Under the pieces are notes generated by a model that made no database searches, was not told the DNA's origin, and saw only the letters and a list, made by a program, of their open reading frames with translations. From JAJPKK01 sp963781195 (GTDB lineage Bacteria > Pseudomonadota > Alphaproteobacteria > Rhizobiales > Xanthobacteraceae), in assembly GCA_963781195.1 (NCBI GenBank), contig CAWAEZ010000010.1, forward strand, positions 391,175 through 455,174: a stretch of DNA of 64,000 nt. The letters are read 5' to 3'. Each line of letters opens with the position of its first letter. Position 1 is the first letter of the stretch. Below are positions 25,038 through 34,292 of the stretch, one piece after another. A program made the position numbers and the translations under genes.

Positions 25038-27197
25038 ATGTCAGGGATCCCCGACTTCGCCTCCATCCCCTTCGCCGACGCGGCCGCCCCGCCGGCCCCG
25101 CCGGCCGCCGAGCCGTGGCTCACTCCGGAGGGCATTGCGGTGAAGCCGGTCTATGGGCCGCAGGATCTCGCCGGGCTCGACTTCCTCGACACCTATCCCG
25201 GCATCGCGCCCTATCTGCGCGGCCCCTACCCCGCCATGTACGTCACCCAGCCGTGGACCATCCGCCAGTATGCGGGCTTCTCCACCGCCGAGGATTCCAA
25301 CGCGTTCTACCGCCGCAACCTCGCGGCCGGGCAGAAAGGCCTGTCGGTCGCCTTCGACCTCGCCACCCACCGCGGCTATGACAGCGACCATCCCCGCGTG
25401 TCCGGCGACGTCGGCATGGCCGGGGTCGCCATCGATTCCATCTACGACATGCGCACGCTGTTCTCGGGGATTCCCCTCGACCAGATGTCGGTGTCGATGA
25501 CCATGAACGGCGCGGTGCTGCCGGTGCTGGCGCTCTACATCGTCGCCGCGGAGGAGCAGGGCGTGCCGCCGGAAAAGCTCTCCGGCACGATCCAGAACGA
25601 CATCCTCAAGGAGTTCATGGTCCGCAACACCTACATCTATCCGCCGACGCCCTCGATCCGAATCATCTCCGACATCTTCGCCTTCACCTCCGAGCGGATG
25701 CCGCAATTCAACTCGATCTCGATCTCCGGCTATCACATGCAGGAGGCGGGCGCGACGCAGGATCTCGAGCTCGCCTACACCCTCGCCGACGGCGTCGAGT
25801 ATGTTCGGGCGGGGCTGCGGGCCGGCCTCACCGTGGACCGCTTCGCGCCGCGGCTGTCGTTCTTCTGGGCGATCGGCATGAACTACTTCATGGAGATCGC
25901 CAAGCTGCGCGCGGCCCGGCTGTTGTGGGCCAAGCTGATGAAGCCGTTCGGCCCGCAGGACCCGCGCTCGCTGTCGCTGCGCACCCACTGCCAGACCTCG
26001 GGCTGGTCGCTGACCGCGCAGGACGTCTTCAACAACGTCGTCCGCACCGCCATCGAGGCGATGGCGGCGACCCAGGGGCATACCCAGTCGCTGCACACCA
26101 ATGCGCTCGACGAGGCCTTGGCGCTGCCGACCGACTTTTCCGCCCGCATCGCCCGCAACACCCAGCTGTTCCTGCAGCAGGAGAGCGGCACGACCCGCAT
26201 CGTCGATCCCTGGGGCGGCTCGTTCTACGTGGAAAAGCTCACCGGCGAGCTCGCCGCCAAGGCGTGGGGCCACATCCAGGAGGTCGAGGAGCTCGGCGGG
26301 ATGGCGAAGGCCATCGAGGCGGGCATTCCGAAGCTGCGCATCGAGGAGGCCGCCGCCAAGACCCAGGCCCGCATCGACGCCGGCCGCCAGTCGGTGATCG
26401 GCGTCAACAAGTACCGGCCGGACAGCGAGAGCCCGATCGACGTGCTCAAGGTCGACAATTCGGCGGTGCGCCAGCTCCAGTTGGACAAGCTCTCGCGCCT
26501 GCGGCACGACCGCGACCCGGCGGCGGTGGAAGCCGCGCTCGCGGCGCTCACCCGCGCCGCCGACGGCGGCAATGGCAACCTGCTCGCTCTCGCGGTCGAT
26601 GCCGCCCGGGCCAAGGCGACCGTCGGCGAGATTTCGCTCGCGCTGGAAAAGGTCTTTGGCCGCCACCGCGCCGAGATCAAGTCGATCGCGGGGGTTTACC
26701 GCAAGGAGGTCGGCACCATGAGCCAGGCGGTAGACCAGGTGCTCCGGCATGTCGCCGCGTTCGAGGCGGAGGAAGGCCGGCGGCCGCGCATCCTGGTCGC
26801 CAAGATCGGCCAGGACGGCCACGACCGCGGCCAGAAGGTGATCGCCTCCGCCTTCGCCGACCTCGGCTTCGACGTCGACATCGGGCCGCTGTTCGCGACC
26901 CCCGACGAGGCCGCCCGCCAGGCGGTGGAGAACGACGTCCACATCGTCGGCGTGTCCTCGCTCGCCGCCGGACACCTGACCCTGGTGCCCGAACTCAAGG
27001 CCGCCCTCGTCCGCGAGGGCCGCGACGACATCATGATCGTGGTCGGCGGCGTCGTCCCGCCCCAGGACTACGACGCCCTGAAGACGGCGGGAGCCGAGGC
27101 GATCTTTCCGCCCGGCACCGTCATCGCGGAGGCCGCCGGCGCGCTGCTCGACGCCCTCGACCGCCGGCTCGGTCACGGCCAGGAGGCGGCGGAATAA
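25038..27197 (+). CDS. scpA: Methylmalonyl-CoA mutase, single-chain
   Basis: A 719-residue B12-dependent isomerase converting (R)-methylmalonyl-CoA to succinyl-CoA in propionyl-CoA and odd-chain catabolism. The large domain includes YPGIAPYLRGPYPAMYVTQP with TIRQYAGFSTAEDSN, the substrate-tunnel segments of the TIM barrel, RTHCQTSGWSLTAQD and HTNALDEALALPTDFSARIA. The C-terminal cobalamin-binding domain holds the base-off signature DGHDRGQKVIA (about 595-605) and VVGGVVPPQDYDAL. The ATG at 25038 is favoured over an upstream TTG. The MeaB chaperone gene lies about 1.9 kb downstream on the same strand. Length fits the homodimeric type. Confidence 0.95.
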   Translation: MSGIPDFASIPFADAAAPPAPPAAEPWLTPEGIAVKPVYGPQDLAGLDFLDTYPGIAPYLRGPYPAMYVTQPWTIRQYAGFSTAEDSNAFYRRNLAAGQKGLSVAFDLATHRGYDSDHPRVSGDVGMAGVAIDSIYDMRTLFSGIPLDQMSVSMTMNGAVLPVLALYIVAAEEQGVPPEKLSGTIQNDILKEFMVRNTYIYPPTPSIRIISDIFAFTSERMPQFNSISISGYHMQEAGATQDLELAYTLADGVEYVRAGLRAGLTVDRFAPRLSFFWAIGMNYFMEIAKLRAARLLWAKLMKPFGPQDPRSLSLRTHCQTSGWSLTAQDVFNNVVRTAIEAMAATQGHTQSLHTNALDEALALPTDFSARIARNTQLFLQQESGTTRIVDPWGGSFYVEKLTGELAAKAWGHIQEVEELGGMAKAIEAGIPKLRIEEAAAKTQARIDAGRQSVIGVNKYRPDSESPIDVLKVDNSAVRQLQLDKLSRLRHDRDPAAVEAALAALTRAADGGNGNLLALAVDAARAKATVGEISLALEKVFGRHRAEIKSIAGVYRKEVGTMSQAVDQVLRHVAAFEAEEGRRPRILVAKIGQDGHDRGQKVIASAFADLGFDVDIGPLFATPDEAARQAVENDVHIVGVSSLAAGHLTLVPELKAALVREGRDDIMIVVGGVVPPQDYDALKTAGAEAIFPPGTVIAEAAGALLDALDRRLGHGQEAAE

Positions 27198-27335
27198 CGC
27201 CGCCTTAGCCGTTTCCGTTAAGATTTCATTGACCAATTGTGGGCAAACATCCCCACCTGCAGCTGTCCCAGTGCGGCCACGATTGCGCCCTTGTGATGCC
27301 GGGATACTGCATCATTTGAGCATCGGGGACTGGGA

Positions 27336-28130
27336 TTGGGGGGTGTGGGATTGAAGCGCGGTTCGCCTATCGATCGTCGCCGGGCCATGCTCGGCCTGCT
27401 CGCAACAGCCGGTGCAGCGGCGCTGCCGCTGCGCGCATCCGCAGTCGGGGTTGCCGCGCCTGAGAAATCCTACGCGGCCTTCTTTCTCGGCCAGGGCGGC
27501 TACCTGTTCTCGTGGGGCATGCCCTATCTCGCCTCCCAGGCCCAGGAAATGGGCATGGAGACGGATATCTTCGAATATTCCGCGGTGAAGGAAGCCTGGG
27601 CGAAGATCAAGCAGAAGAAGAAGGAAGGCTACAAGGTCGCGCTGGTGGGATATTCCCTCGGCAACACCACGATCACCTGGCTCCAGCGATACCTCGCCGT
27701 CGACCTGCTGCTCGCGGTCGCCGAATCCTCGCTCGGCAACAATCATCCAATCAAACGTGAGAACACCAGGCGCTCCGTGCTGTGGTACGGGCCCGACTTC
27801 CTGTCCAACGCCGGGGTGCAGGACGGCTTCGACAAGACCACCTACATCAACAACTTCCACCTCGGGATGAACATCGATCCGCGCGTCGTCACCGGCGTCC
27901 TGCAGGAGCTCAAGGACCTCGTCGCCTGGGAGCGGGACAAGGACGTGGTGATGACCGCGTCGCTCGGGCCGATGACCCGGGTGGCCCAGGCCGATGCCGG
28001 GTCCGCCACCGACGCCGGCCCCGATCCGGAGCCTCCGACCGGCTGGCCGGCGATGCGGCTGCCGATCAAGGGCGACATCACCTGCCGGCAGTGCTGGGGC
28101 CTGACGCAGAACATGGCCAGCATTCCCTGA
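27336..28130 (+). CDS. Exported protein of unknown function, alpha/beta-hydrolase-like
   Basis: A protein of up to 264 residues. Near the N-terminus SPIDRRRAMLGLLATAGAAA looks like a Tat-type signal (Arg triplet then a modest hydrophobic core) with cleavage around RASAVG. VALVGYSLGNTTITWLQRY contains a GxSxG nucleophile-elbow pattern, suggesting an alpha/beta-hydrolase-like fold. The C-terminus has a CRQC cysteine pair. I do not recognise a named family. The start codon is uncertain: TTG 27336, GTG 27345 and TTG 27351 are all in frame behind a GGGGGGTG stretch, while ATG 27387 would cut the signal. It sits between the mutase and meaB. Confidence 0.65.
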   Translation: MGGVGLKRGSPIDRRRAMLGLLATAGAAALPLRASAVGVAAPEKSYAAFFLGQGGYLFSWGMPYLASQAQEMGMETDIFEYSAVKEAWAKIKQKKKEGYKVALVGYSLGNTTITWLQRYLAVDLLLAVAESSLGNNHPIKRENTRRSVLWYGPDFLSNAGVQDGFDKTTYINNFHLGMNIDPRVVTGVLQELKDLVAWERDKDVVMTASLGPMTRVAQADAGSATDAGPDPEPPTGWPAMRLPIKGDITCRQCWGLTQNMASIP

Positions 28131-28217
28131 TCCAGGGCTCCTGACGCAAGCACATGAGGTATGCCGGTCGGGCCCATGGGAAAGGGCCCGTGAGCGGAAG
28201 CGGCGAGTTTCAACCCG

Positions 28218-28260
28218 CAACCGCCGGGCTTGTCCCGGCAACCCCGATCATCAGGCACCG
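28218..28260 (+). repeat. REP element
   Basis: CAACCGCCGGGCTTGTCCCG followed by GCAACCCCGATCATCAGGCACCG. It has the palindromic core, the CCCGAT box and a GGCAC tail matching the other copies, with a CAAC/CAAC change in the outer stem. It lies between two convergent genes. Confidence 0.75.
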
Positions 28261-28428
28261 CCGCGCCTCTTGAATCGGCAATGCAGCGCCTCATTTTGGA
28301 GATGGCTGCGCAAGCCCCGGCATGCCCGTGAGGAAAGAACCCATCCCTTGTTCAGACCTCGCCTCGAAGAGCGCTGTTGCGCGCGTCCCGAAAGACGGCC
28401 AGAGGTGCAGTGAACGCAGGCCCGCCCG

Positions 28429-28881
28429 TCACTTCGCCCGCTTGACCTCGGTGCAGCTGATGACGCTCGCGTTGGATTTGCCGCCGACCTGCGTGTAGCA
28501 GTAGGACATCGCGTCGCCGCGCAGCTCGCCCTTGAGGGTGCCGTCGCTGTCGACCATCAGGACTTCGCGGCTGCCCTTTCCGGTGAGCTCGCCGATGAAC
28601 GGCTCGTCGGTCTTTTCGCCGCCGCCGCTCAGCGTCGTGACGCCCCAGATATGGCGGTCGGCCTGGCCGGTGATGTCGATCACGACATCCTTCTCCGAGG
28701 TCATCGGCTTGTCGAAGGTGCCGTTGTTGGTGGGCCAGTGGCCGCCCATGCCGGCGATGATGCTGTAGCTCTTCCCGGCCCATTTGCCTTTCACGTCGGG
28801 CACCTTCTCGGCCGCAAAGGCGACCGCCGGACCGGCCAGCAGAGCGACACAGGCGAGCCGCAGAATCGTCGAAACTCTCAT
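28429..28881 (-). CDS. Small exported protein of unknown function
   Basis: A 150-residue protein with a clear signal peptide (ILRLACVALLAGPAVAFAAE). The mature part starts KVPDVKGKWAGKSYSIIAGM and is beta-strand-rich. Two cysteines near the end (SYCYTQ and ISCTEVK) may pair. Its pattern, beginning with VKGKW, is like small periplasmic beta-barrel or lipocalin-like proteins, but I cannot name a family. The ATG at 28881 follows AGGGAAGCCATCC. It is divergent from meaB, sharing a 166-base promoter region. Confidence 0.7.
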   Translation of the reverse strand: MRVSTILRLACVALLAGPAVAFAAEKVPDVKGKWAGKSYSIIAGMGGHWPTNNGTFDKPMTSEKDVVIDITGQADRHIWGVTTLSGGGEKTDEPFIGELTGKGSREVLMVDSDGTLKGELRGDAMSYCYTQVGGKSNASVISCTEVKRAK

Positions 28882-29047
28882 GGATGGCTTCCCTTGTTTG
28901 GTCTTCCGAGCGCCGCATGTTTCTCCCGAATCCACGACGTCCGCAAGGCGATTGCCCAACGGACCGACCACGGCACCAGGCGGGCCGATCGGGGCTCGTC
29001 GAACGGCCGGGCTCACAGCGGCGCGTGGTTGCGCTAAGAAGCCTTCC

Positions 29048-30052
29048 ATGAGACCCCGCAGCCCGTCGATTCGCCCGGCGACCGACATCGCCCGCCTCAG
29101 GGATGGGATTCGCGCCGGCGAGCGCGCCCTGCTCGCCCGGGCGATCACGCTCATCGAGTCGAAGCGGCCCGATCATCAGCACGACGCCCGGCGGCTGGTG
29201 CAGGAGCTGCTTCCCGCGACCGGCAACGCCATGCGGGTCGGCATCACCGGCGCCCCGGGGGTCGGCAAGTCGACCACCATCGATGCGCTCGGCACCTATC
29301 TCACGGAGCACGGCCACGGCGTCGCCGTGCTCGCGGTCGACCCGTCGTCCGCCCGCACCGGCGGTTCGATCCTCGGCGACAAGACCCGCATGGGGCGGCT
29401 CGCCGGTGATCCCAAGGCCTTCATCCGCCCCTCCCCCGCCGCCGGAACGCTGGGCGGCGTCACCGCCAAGACCCGCGAGACCATGCTGCTCTGCGAGGCC
29501 GCCGGGTTCGACGTGATCCTGGTGGAGACGGTGGGCACCGGGCAGTCGGAGACCGCCGTCGCCGACATGACGGATTTCTTCCTCGCCCTGATGCTGCCCG
29601 GCGCCGGCGACGAACTGCAGGGCATCAAGAAGGGCCTCGTCGAGCTCGCCGACATGATCGCGGTCAACAAGGCGGACGGCGACAACCTCAGGCGCGCCAC
29701 CGCCGCGGCCGCCGAATATCGGGCGGCGCTGCACATCCTCACCCCGCTGGTGGCGGAGTGGCATCCGCCGGTGGTGACCTATTCGGCCCTCACCGGCGCC
29801 GGTATCGCCGACATCTGGACGAACATCGTCGCCCACCGCGAGACGCTCACGAAAACCGGAGCCTTCGCCGCACGCCGCCGCGAGCAGCAGGTGAAGTGGA
29901 TGTGGGCATTGTTCGAAGAACGCCTGCGCGGCCGGCTGGCGTCGGACCCCAAGCTCAAGGCGCGACTGCCGCATATCGAGCGGGAGGTCGCCGCCGGCCA
30001 CCTGTCGCCGGCGCTCGCCGTCGACGAGATCGTGGAGATGCTGGGCCTGTGA
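29048..30052 (+). CDS. meaB: Methylmalonyl-CoA mutase chaperone GTPase MeaB
   Basis: A 334-residue G3E-family P-loop GTPase that protects methylmalonyl-CoA mutase and gates cofactor loading. The P-loop is GITGAPGVGKST (Walker A about 68-76), followed by VLAVDPSSARTGGSILGDKTRM, the MeaB-typical switch region. VILVETVGTGQSETAVADM is the Walker B/G3 segment and IAVNKADGDN (NKAD) gives guanine specificity. The C-terminal helix AVDEIVEMLGL is in the dimerisation arm. The start is ATG 29048; open frame continues upstream but is not conserved-looking. Its stop overlaps the GTG of the next gene. Confidence 0.95.
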   Translation: MRPRSPSIRPATDIARLRDGIRAGERALLARAITLIESKRPDHQHDARRLVQELLPATGNAMRVGITGAPGVGKSTTIDALGTYLTEHGHGVAVLAVDPSSARTGGSILGDKTRMGRLAGDPKAFIRPSPAAGTLGGVTAKTRETMLLCEAAGFDVILVETVGTGQSETAVADMTDFFLALMLPGAGDELQGIKKGLVELADMIAVNKADGDNLRRATAAAAEYRAALHILTPLVAEWHPPVVTYSALTGAGIADIWTNIVAHRETLTKTGAFAARRREQQVKWMWALFEERLRGRLASDPKLKARLPHIEREVAAGHLSPALAVDEIVEMLGL

Positions 30053-30714
30053 GCGAGCTCAAAGTCCTGATTGCCGGCTTCGGACGCTTTCCCGGCGCCG
30101 CGGTCAACCCGAGCGGGCTCGTTGCGAAGCGGCTCGGGCGGCGCAATCGCCCGGCGTTCTCCGGCATCCGCCGCGTCGTCCACGTGTTCGCCACCCGTTA
30201 CGCGGATGTGGACCGCGAGCTGCCGGCGCTGCTCGCACGCGAGGCGCCCGACATCGTGCTGCTGTTCGGCGTCGCGACGCGCGCGCGCCATGTCCGCATC
30301 GAGGAGCTGGCGCGCAACCGGGTTTCGGTGCTGTTCCCGGATGCCGGCGGCATTCGGCCCGCGCGTCCCGCCATCGCACCGGGCCGGACGGAGTTGCGCA
30401 ACCCGCGCCCGCTGGCGCGGCTGGTGCGCGCCGCACGGTCGGCCGGCGTCCCCGCGGCGCGCTCGCGCAACGCCGGAACCTATCTATGCAACTACATCTA
30501 CTGGCGGGCCCTCGACGCCGCGCGGACGGGGTCGCCGCGGCTGGTGTTGTTCGTCCACGTTCCGCCGATCCGAACCAAGGCGCGGCCCGCGACCGCGGCG
30601 CGTCGGCGGCGCGACTACCGGCTCGGCGAGCTGGCGCGCGCCGGCGAGGCGATCCTCCTCGCCTTGATGGCATTGGCACGGGCGCAACGGCCTGCCACAC
30701 TGAGCGGGAAATAG
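30049..30714 (+). CDS. Pyroglutamyl-peptidase I-like (C15) protein
   Basis: A 221-residue protein of peptidase family C15, which removes N-terminal pyroglutamate. It starts at GTG 30049, overlapping the meaB stop (GTGA), so translation is coupled. Family signs are VLIAGFGRFPGAAVNPSG at the N-terminus, DIVLLFGVATRARHVRIEE in the core, the catalytic Cys in NAGTYLCNYIYWRAL and His in LFVHVPPI. The usual catalytic Glu (about residue 80) is not obvious; RIEELARN may supply it. C15-like proteins in Rhizobiales often diverge, so enzyme activity is probable but not certain. The C-terminal part is rich in Arg and Ala. Confidence 0.78.
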   Translation: MSELKVLIAGFGRFPGAAVNPSGLVAKRLGRRNRPAFSGIRRVVHVFATRYADVDRELPALLAREAPDIVLLFGVATRARHVRIEELARNRVSVLFPDAGGIRPARPAIAPGRTELRNPRPLARLVRAARSAGVPAARSRNAGTYLCNYIYWRALDAARTGSPRLVLFVHVPPIRTKARPATAARRRRDYRLGELARAGEAILLALMALARAQRPATLSGK

Positions 30715-30733
30715 CTTTCCGACAGCGAGATCG

Positions 30734-31537
30734 ATGCCATCCTTCGGCCGCGCCATCCGCCTGACATTGCTGATCGTGTTCGTGCTGCCGGTGGCAGCGA
30801 AGGCCGTGCTGTGGTCGATCGAGGAGCGCCCTCGCAACTGGTGGGAAGCGCGATGGACGAGCGCCGGCATCCTGCCGGCCGCCGCGGACGATCCGGCGCC
30901 TCGCGTGTATGTCTTCGCCGCCCGCACCGCCGGCTGGCGCAGCATCTTCGCGGTTCACACCTGGATCGTCGTCAAGCCGGCCGATGCCGCGAGCTATACC
31001 CGCTACGACGTCACCGGTTTCGGCCGGCAGCCGATCCGGGTCAACGGCTATGCACCGGACTCCTACTGGATCGGAAACCGGCCGGAGATGATCGCGACCG
31101 TCGGCGGCGAACGCGCTGCGGCGGCGATACCCAGGATCGAGCAGGCCGTCCGCGACTACGCCTATGGCGCCGAGGGGGATTACCGGATGTGGCCGGGGCC
31201 CAACAGCAACACCTTCGTCGCGACGATCCTGCGCGCGGCGCCCGAGCTCGAGGTGGCGATGCCGCCCGAGGCAATCGGCAAGGACTTCCGCGCCGACGGC
31301 GCGATATTCGGCCTGACCGACAGCGGAACCGGGATCGAAATCAGCCTTTTCGGGCTGCTCGGATTGAAGCTCGGGCGGATCGAAGGCATCGAGATCAACG
31401 TTCTCAGCCTCGTCGCCGGCGTGGATACGCAGCAGCCGGCGCTCAAGATCCCCGCGTTCGGCAGGGTCGGCCTCGATCTCCTGCCATCGCCCTCGGCGGC
31501 CGCAAGCACGTCGGCCGGCACGACGCCGGGACACTGA
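30734..31537 (+). CDS. DUF3750 membrane-anchored protein
   Basis: A 267-residue protein with an N-terminal hydrophobic segment (LTLLIVFVLPVAAKAVLW, about 10-27) acting as anchor or signal. The rest matches DUF3750: RVYVFAARTAGWRSIFAVHTWIVVKPADA, the YDVTGFG strand, YRMWPGPNSNTFVATIL (about 155-171) with the conserved NSNTF, and GTGIEISLFGLLGLKLG. The N-S-N-T-F plus early His pattern recalls NlpC/P60-like or papain-like folds, but no activity is known to me. The gene follows the C15 peptidase on the same strand by 19 bases. Confidence 0.82.
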   Translation: MPSFGRAIRLTLLIVFVLPVAAKAVLWSIEERPRNWWEARWTSAGILPAAADDPAPRVYVFAARTAGWRSIFAVHTWIVVKPADAASYTRYDVTGFGRQPIRVNGYAPDSYWIGNRPEMIATVGGERAAAAIPRIEQAVRDYAYGAEGDYRMWPGPNSNTFVATILRAAPELEVAMPPEAIGKDFRADGAIFGLTDSGTGIEISLFGLLGLKLGRIEGIEINVLSLVAGVDTQQPALKIPAFGRVGLDLLPSPSAAASTSAGTTPGH

Positions 31538-31676
31538 GCGGGGTCCTGCGGATTGCCCGGTTGCGCGGAGCAACTCCGGGGGCGCCATCGCGCACCGTCG
31601 CGGGGCCGAAGCCAGCTGGTGACGAGGTCGAGGCGTTCACATCCCGCGGTCTTCAATCGTACCGCGCCCCATCGCA

Positions 31677-34095
31677 TCAAATGGGCTGCGCCGAAACGTC
31701 TTCCGGCGCCTGCGCCTGTTCCCACATGGCCATGTAGGCCGCCTCGATGTGGCGCGCGAACCGTTGCGAATCGAACAGCGCGCAGGTGCCGCGATTGGCC
31801 GTGAGCCGCGTCCTGAACGAGGCCAGAAGCGCCTCGTCCTCCGCCAGCTTCAACGCCAGCTCTTCGTACTCCGCGAGTGAGCCGGCGATCAATTCGGGCG
31901 TCCCCGCGGCGCGCAACAGACTTGCGGCGACGCGGCCCGGAAACGTCGTCCCCGCGCAGGTGACGAGCGGCAATCCGGCCCACAGCGCGTCGTTCGCGGT
32001 GGTGTGCGCGTTGTAAGGCAAGCGTGTCGAGAAACAGGTCGGCAAGCCGGTGGCGCGCCAGGTGCTCCTCGAGCGGGACGCCCCTCGCGAACACCAGCCG
32101 GTCGGGTGCAATGCCGCGCCGCGCCGCCTCCTGCCGAAGATTGCGCGGGGTGTGCTCGTTGTGCGCCAGCAGCCACAGCACGCTGCCCTCGACCGCGCCG
32201 AGCAGGCGCATCCAGACGTCGAACACGTCCGGTGCGATCTTGTAGGTGTTGTTGAAGCAGCAGAATACGAACCCGCGGTCCGGCAGGCCGCAGTCCTCGC
32301 GAGACGGCGTGCGCTCGGCGAACCGCCGCTTGGTGTCGTTCGCCTGGTAGCAATCCGGCAGGCTGACGACCTTTTCAGCGTAGAAGGGGTATTCGTCCGG
32401 CGGGATCACCACGGCATCGGCGATGATGTAATCCATGTAGTCGGCCCCCATGGTGCCGGGAAAGCCGAGATAATTGACCTGCACCGGGGCGGGCTTGCAG
32501 GCGAAGACGCCGGTCCGCTCCGAGCCGAAATAGCCGTTGAGGTCGACGAGGATATCGATCTCCTTTTCGCGAATGAGGTCCGCTGCTGCGCGATCGCCCA
32601 GGGCCGAGATATCGATCACCTCGTCGCAGGCGCGATTGATCCGCGCGCGCAAAGCGCTGCCGTCGTCCCAGCCATTGTCGAAAGCAAACAGCGCGAAGCG
32701 AGCCTTGTCGTGACGCTCGAACAGCTCGGCGATCAGGATCGAGGTCGCCTGATAGCGGAATTCGCCGGACACATAGCCGATGCGAATCCTGGCATGGTCG
32801 TATCGCTCGCCCGACCACACCGGCGTCGCGACGCGCGGATAGTGCGCAGCAGAGAAGATCTCGGCGCAGCGCTGCAGATCGCGCGGCGACTTCGAGATCG
32901 CCTGGTAAACGAACGGCTCGACGACTTTCTGGCCGAACCCCACGTCCCGATCGACGGCGTCGACGAGGACGTCGAAACGATCCCAATCGCCGCAGAACAT
33001 CTTCGTGTAAAGCAGCATGCCCTTGAGGAAGTCGTGGTCGGGTGCGATGTCGAGCAGTCGCTCGAACGCCGCGATCGCCTCCTCCAGACGATTGAGCTCC
33101 CGCAGCAGGTTGCCGTAACTGTAGAGGCATTCGGGAAAGAACGGACGCATGGCCAGCGCGGTATCGAAATCTGAAAGCGCATCGTCGAATCGCTCGAGCG
33201 CCTGCCGCGCCCGCCCGCGGCCGAAATAAGCGTCGGCCCAGTCCGGCCTGATCGCCAGCGCCCGGTCGTAACTCGACGCCGATTGGGCGTAACGGCGAAG
33301 CGCCAGCAGAGCGGCGGCGCGGCTGAACCAGGCATCGCCATTGCCAGGATCGATCGCCAGTGCCTGATCGAAGCTCGCCACGGCGACGTCGAGCCGCTTG
33401 AGCGCCTGCAGCGCGAGCCCACGCCCGGTGAGGCTGTCGGCGCTGTCGGGCCGCAACGACAACGCCTTGTCGTAGGTCGCGAGCGCGTCTTCGAACTGCC
33501 CGCGCGCGTACATCACGTTGCCGCGGCCGAGCCAGGCCTCGGCGAGGACGGGCTGGAGGTCGAGCGCACGTTCATAGCTCTCGAAAGCCTCGTCGTGACG
33601 GCCGAGATCGTAGAGAGCATTGCCACGATTGTTCCAGGCTTCGGCGTAGTTCGGCGCCAGCGCGACCGCACGCTCACAATGCGATACCGCCTCTTCGGCG
33701 TGGCCGAGCCGCCGAAGGACGATGCCGAAGTTGTTGTGGGCGAGCGGGTGGTCGGGATTGAGCGCGAGCACCCTGCGGTAGCTCTCGGCGGCGCCGGCGT
33801 AGTTTTTCAGCTGGGCCTGCATGCGGCCGAGATTGATATGGGCCTCCGCGGCATCCGGCTTGACCTTCACCGCCGCGGCGAGAATGCGGGCGCCCTCCGC
33901 GAAGTCGCCGCGCTGACCGGCCACCACGCCCAGCATGTGCATGGCGTCGAACTGCCGGCCGTCGTTCGCGAGCACGAGCTTGTAGAGCAACTCCGCCCGG
34001 GCGAGATCGCCGGCGCGATGCGCGCCCATCGCCTGATTGAAGGTCGCGACAATGAAACCATCCGCGGCGGTCTGCCGCTTCGGCGATTTGGTCAT
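31677..34095 (-). pseudogene. TPR / SPINDLY-type O-GlcNAc transferase-like protein, frame break near 32015
   Basis: A TPR-glycosyltransferase: N-terminal tetratricopeptide repeats (about ten, residues 20-350, for example AEAWNNRGNALYDLGRHDEA) followed by a GT41-type catalytic region like plant SPINDLY and O-GlcNAc transferase. The catalytic half shows RIRIGYVSGEFRYQATSILI, IDILVDLNGYFGSERTGVFA, PVQVNYLGFPGTMGADYMDY and FVFCCFNNTYKIAPDVFDVW. After LADLFLDTL the frame changes. The other frame continues AYNAHTTANDALWAGLPLVT, then TFPGRVAASLLRAAGTPELI, and ends at 31677. One extra T in the GCCTTAC stretch (about 32012-32018) explains the break and gives about 805 residues. It is cytoplasmic. Whether the acceptor is protein or a glycan is unknown. 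Confidence 0.88.
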
Positions 34096-34292
34096 TTGTA
34101 AACCGCGCGCACGATCGCTCCGATGGATGATCTCCCCGATCGCCGGACCGAGCCGCCGAAGCCCGGCGTCGTCGCGACCCGACCGACGAGCAATTTTTCT
34201 CTCGCCGATGCGACTCTGCCCGCTTCAACGGCAGCGGACAAGTCAGGCGGCGCTGCGGGCACGCCGCCAGAATGGGCGGTCCCGCGATCCCC

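Noticed and set aside
25041..27236. A 731-codon minus-strand frame opposite methylmalonyl-CoA mutase
   Set aside because: Antisense shadow typical of GC-rich coding DNA; the mutase on the + strand is complete.
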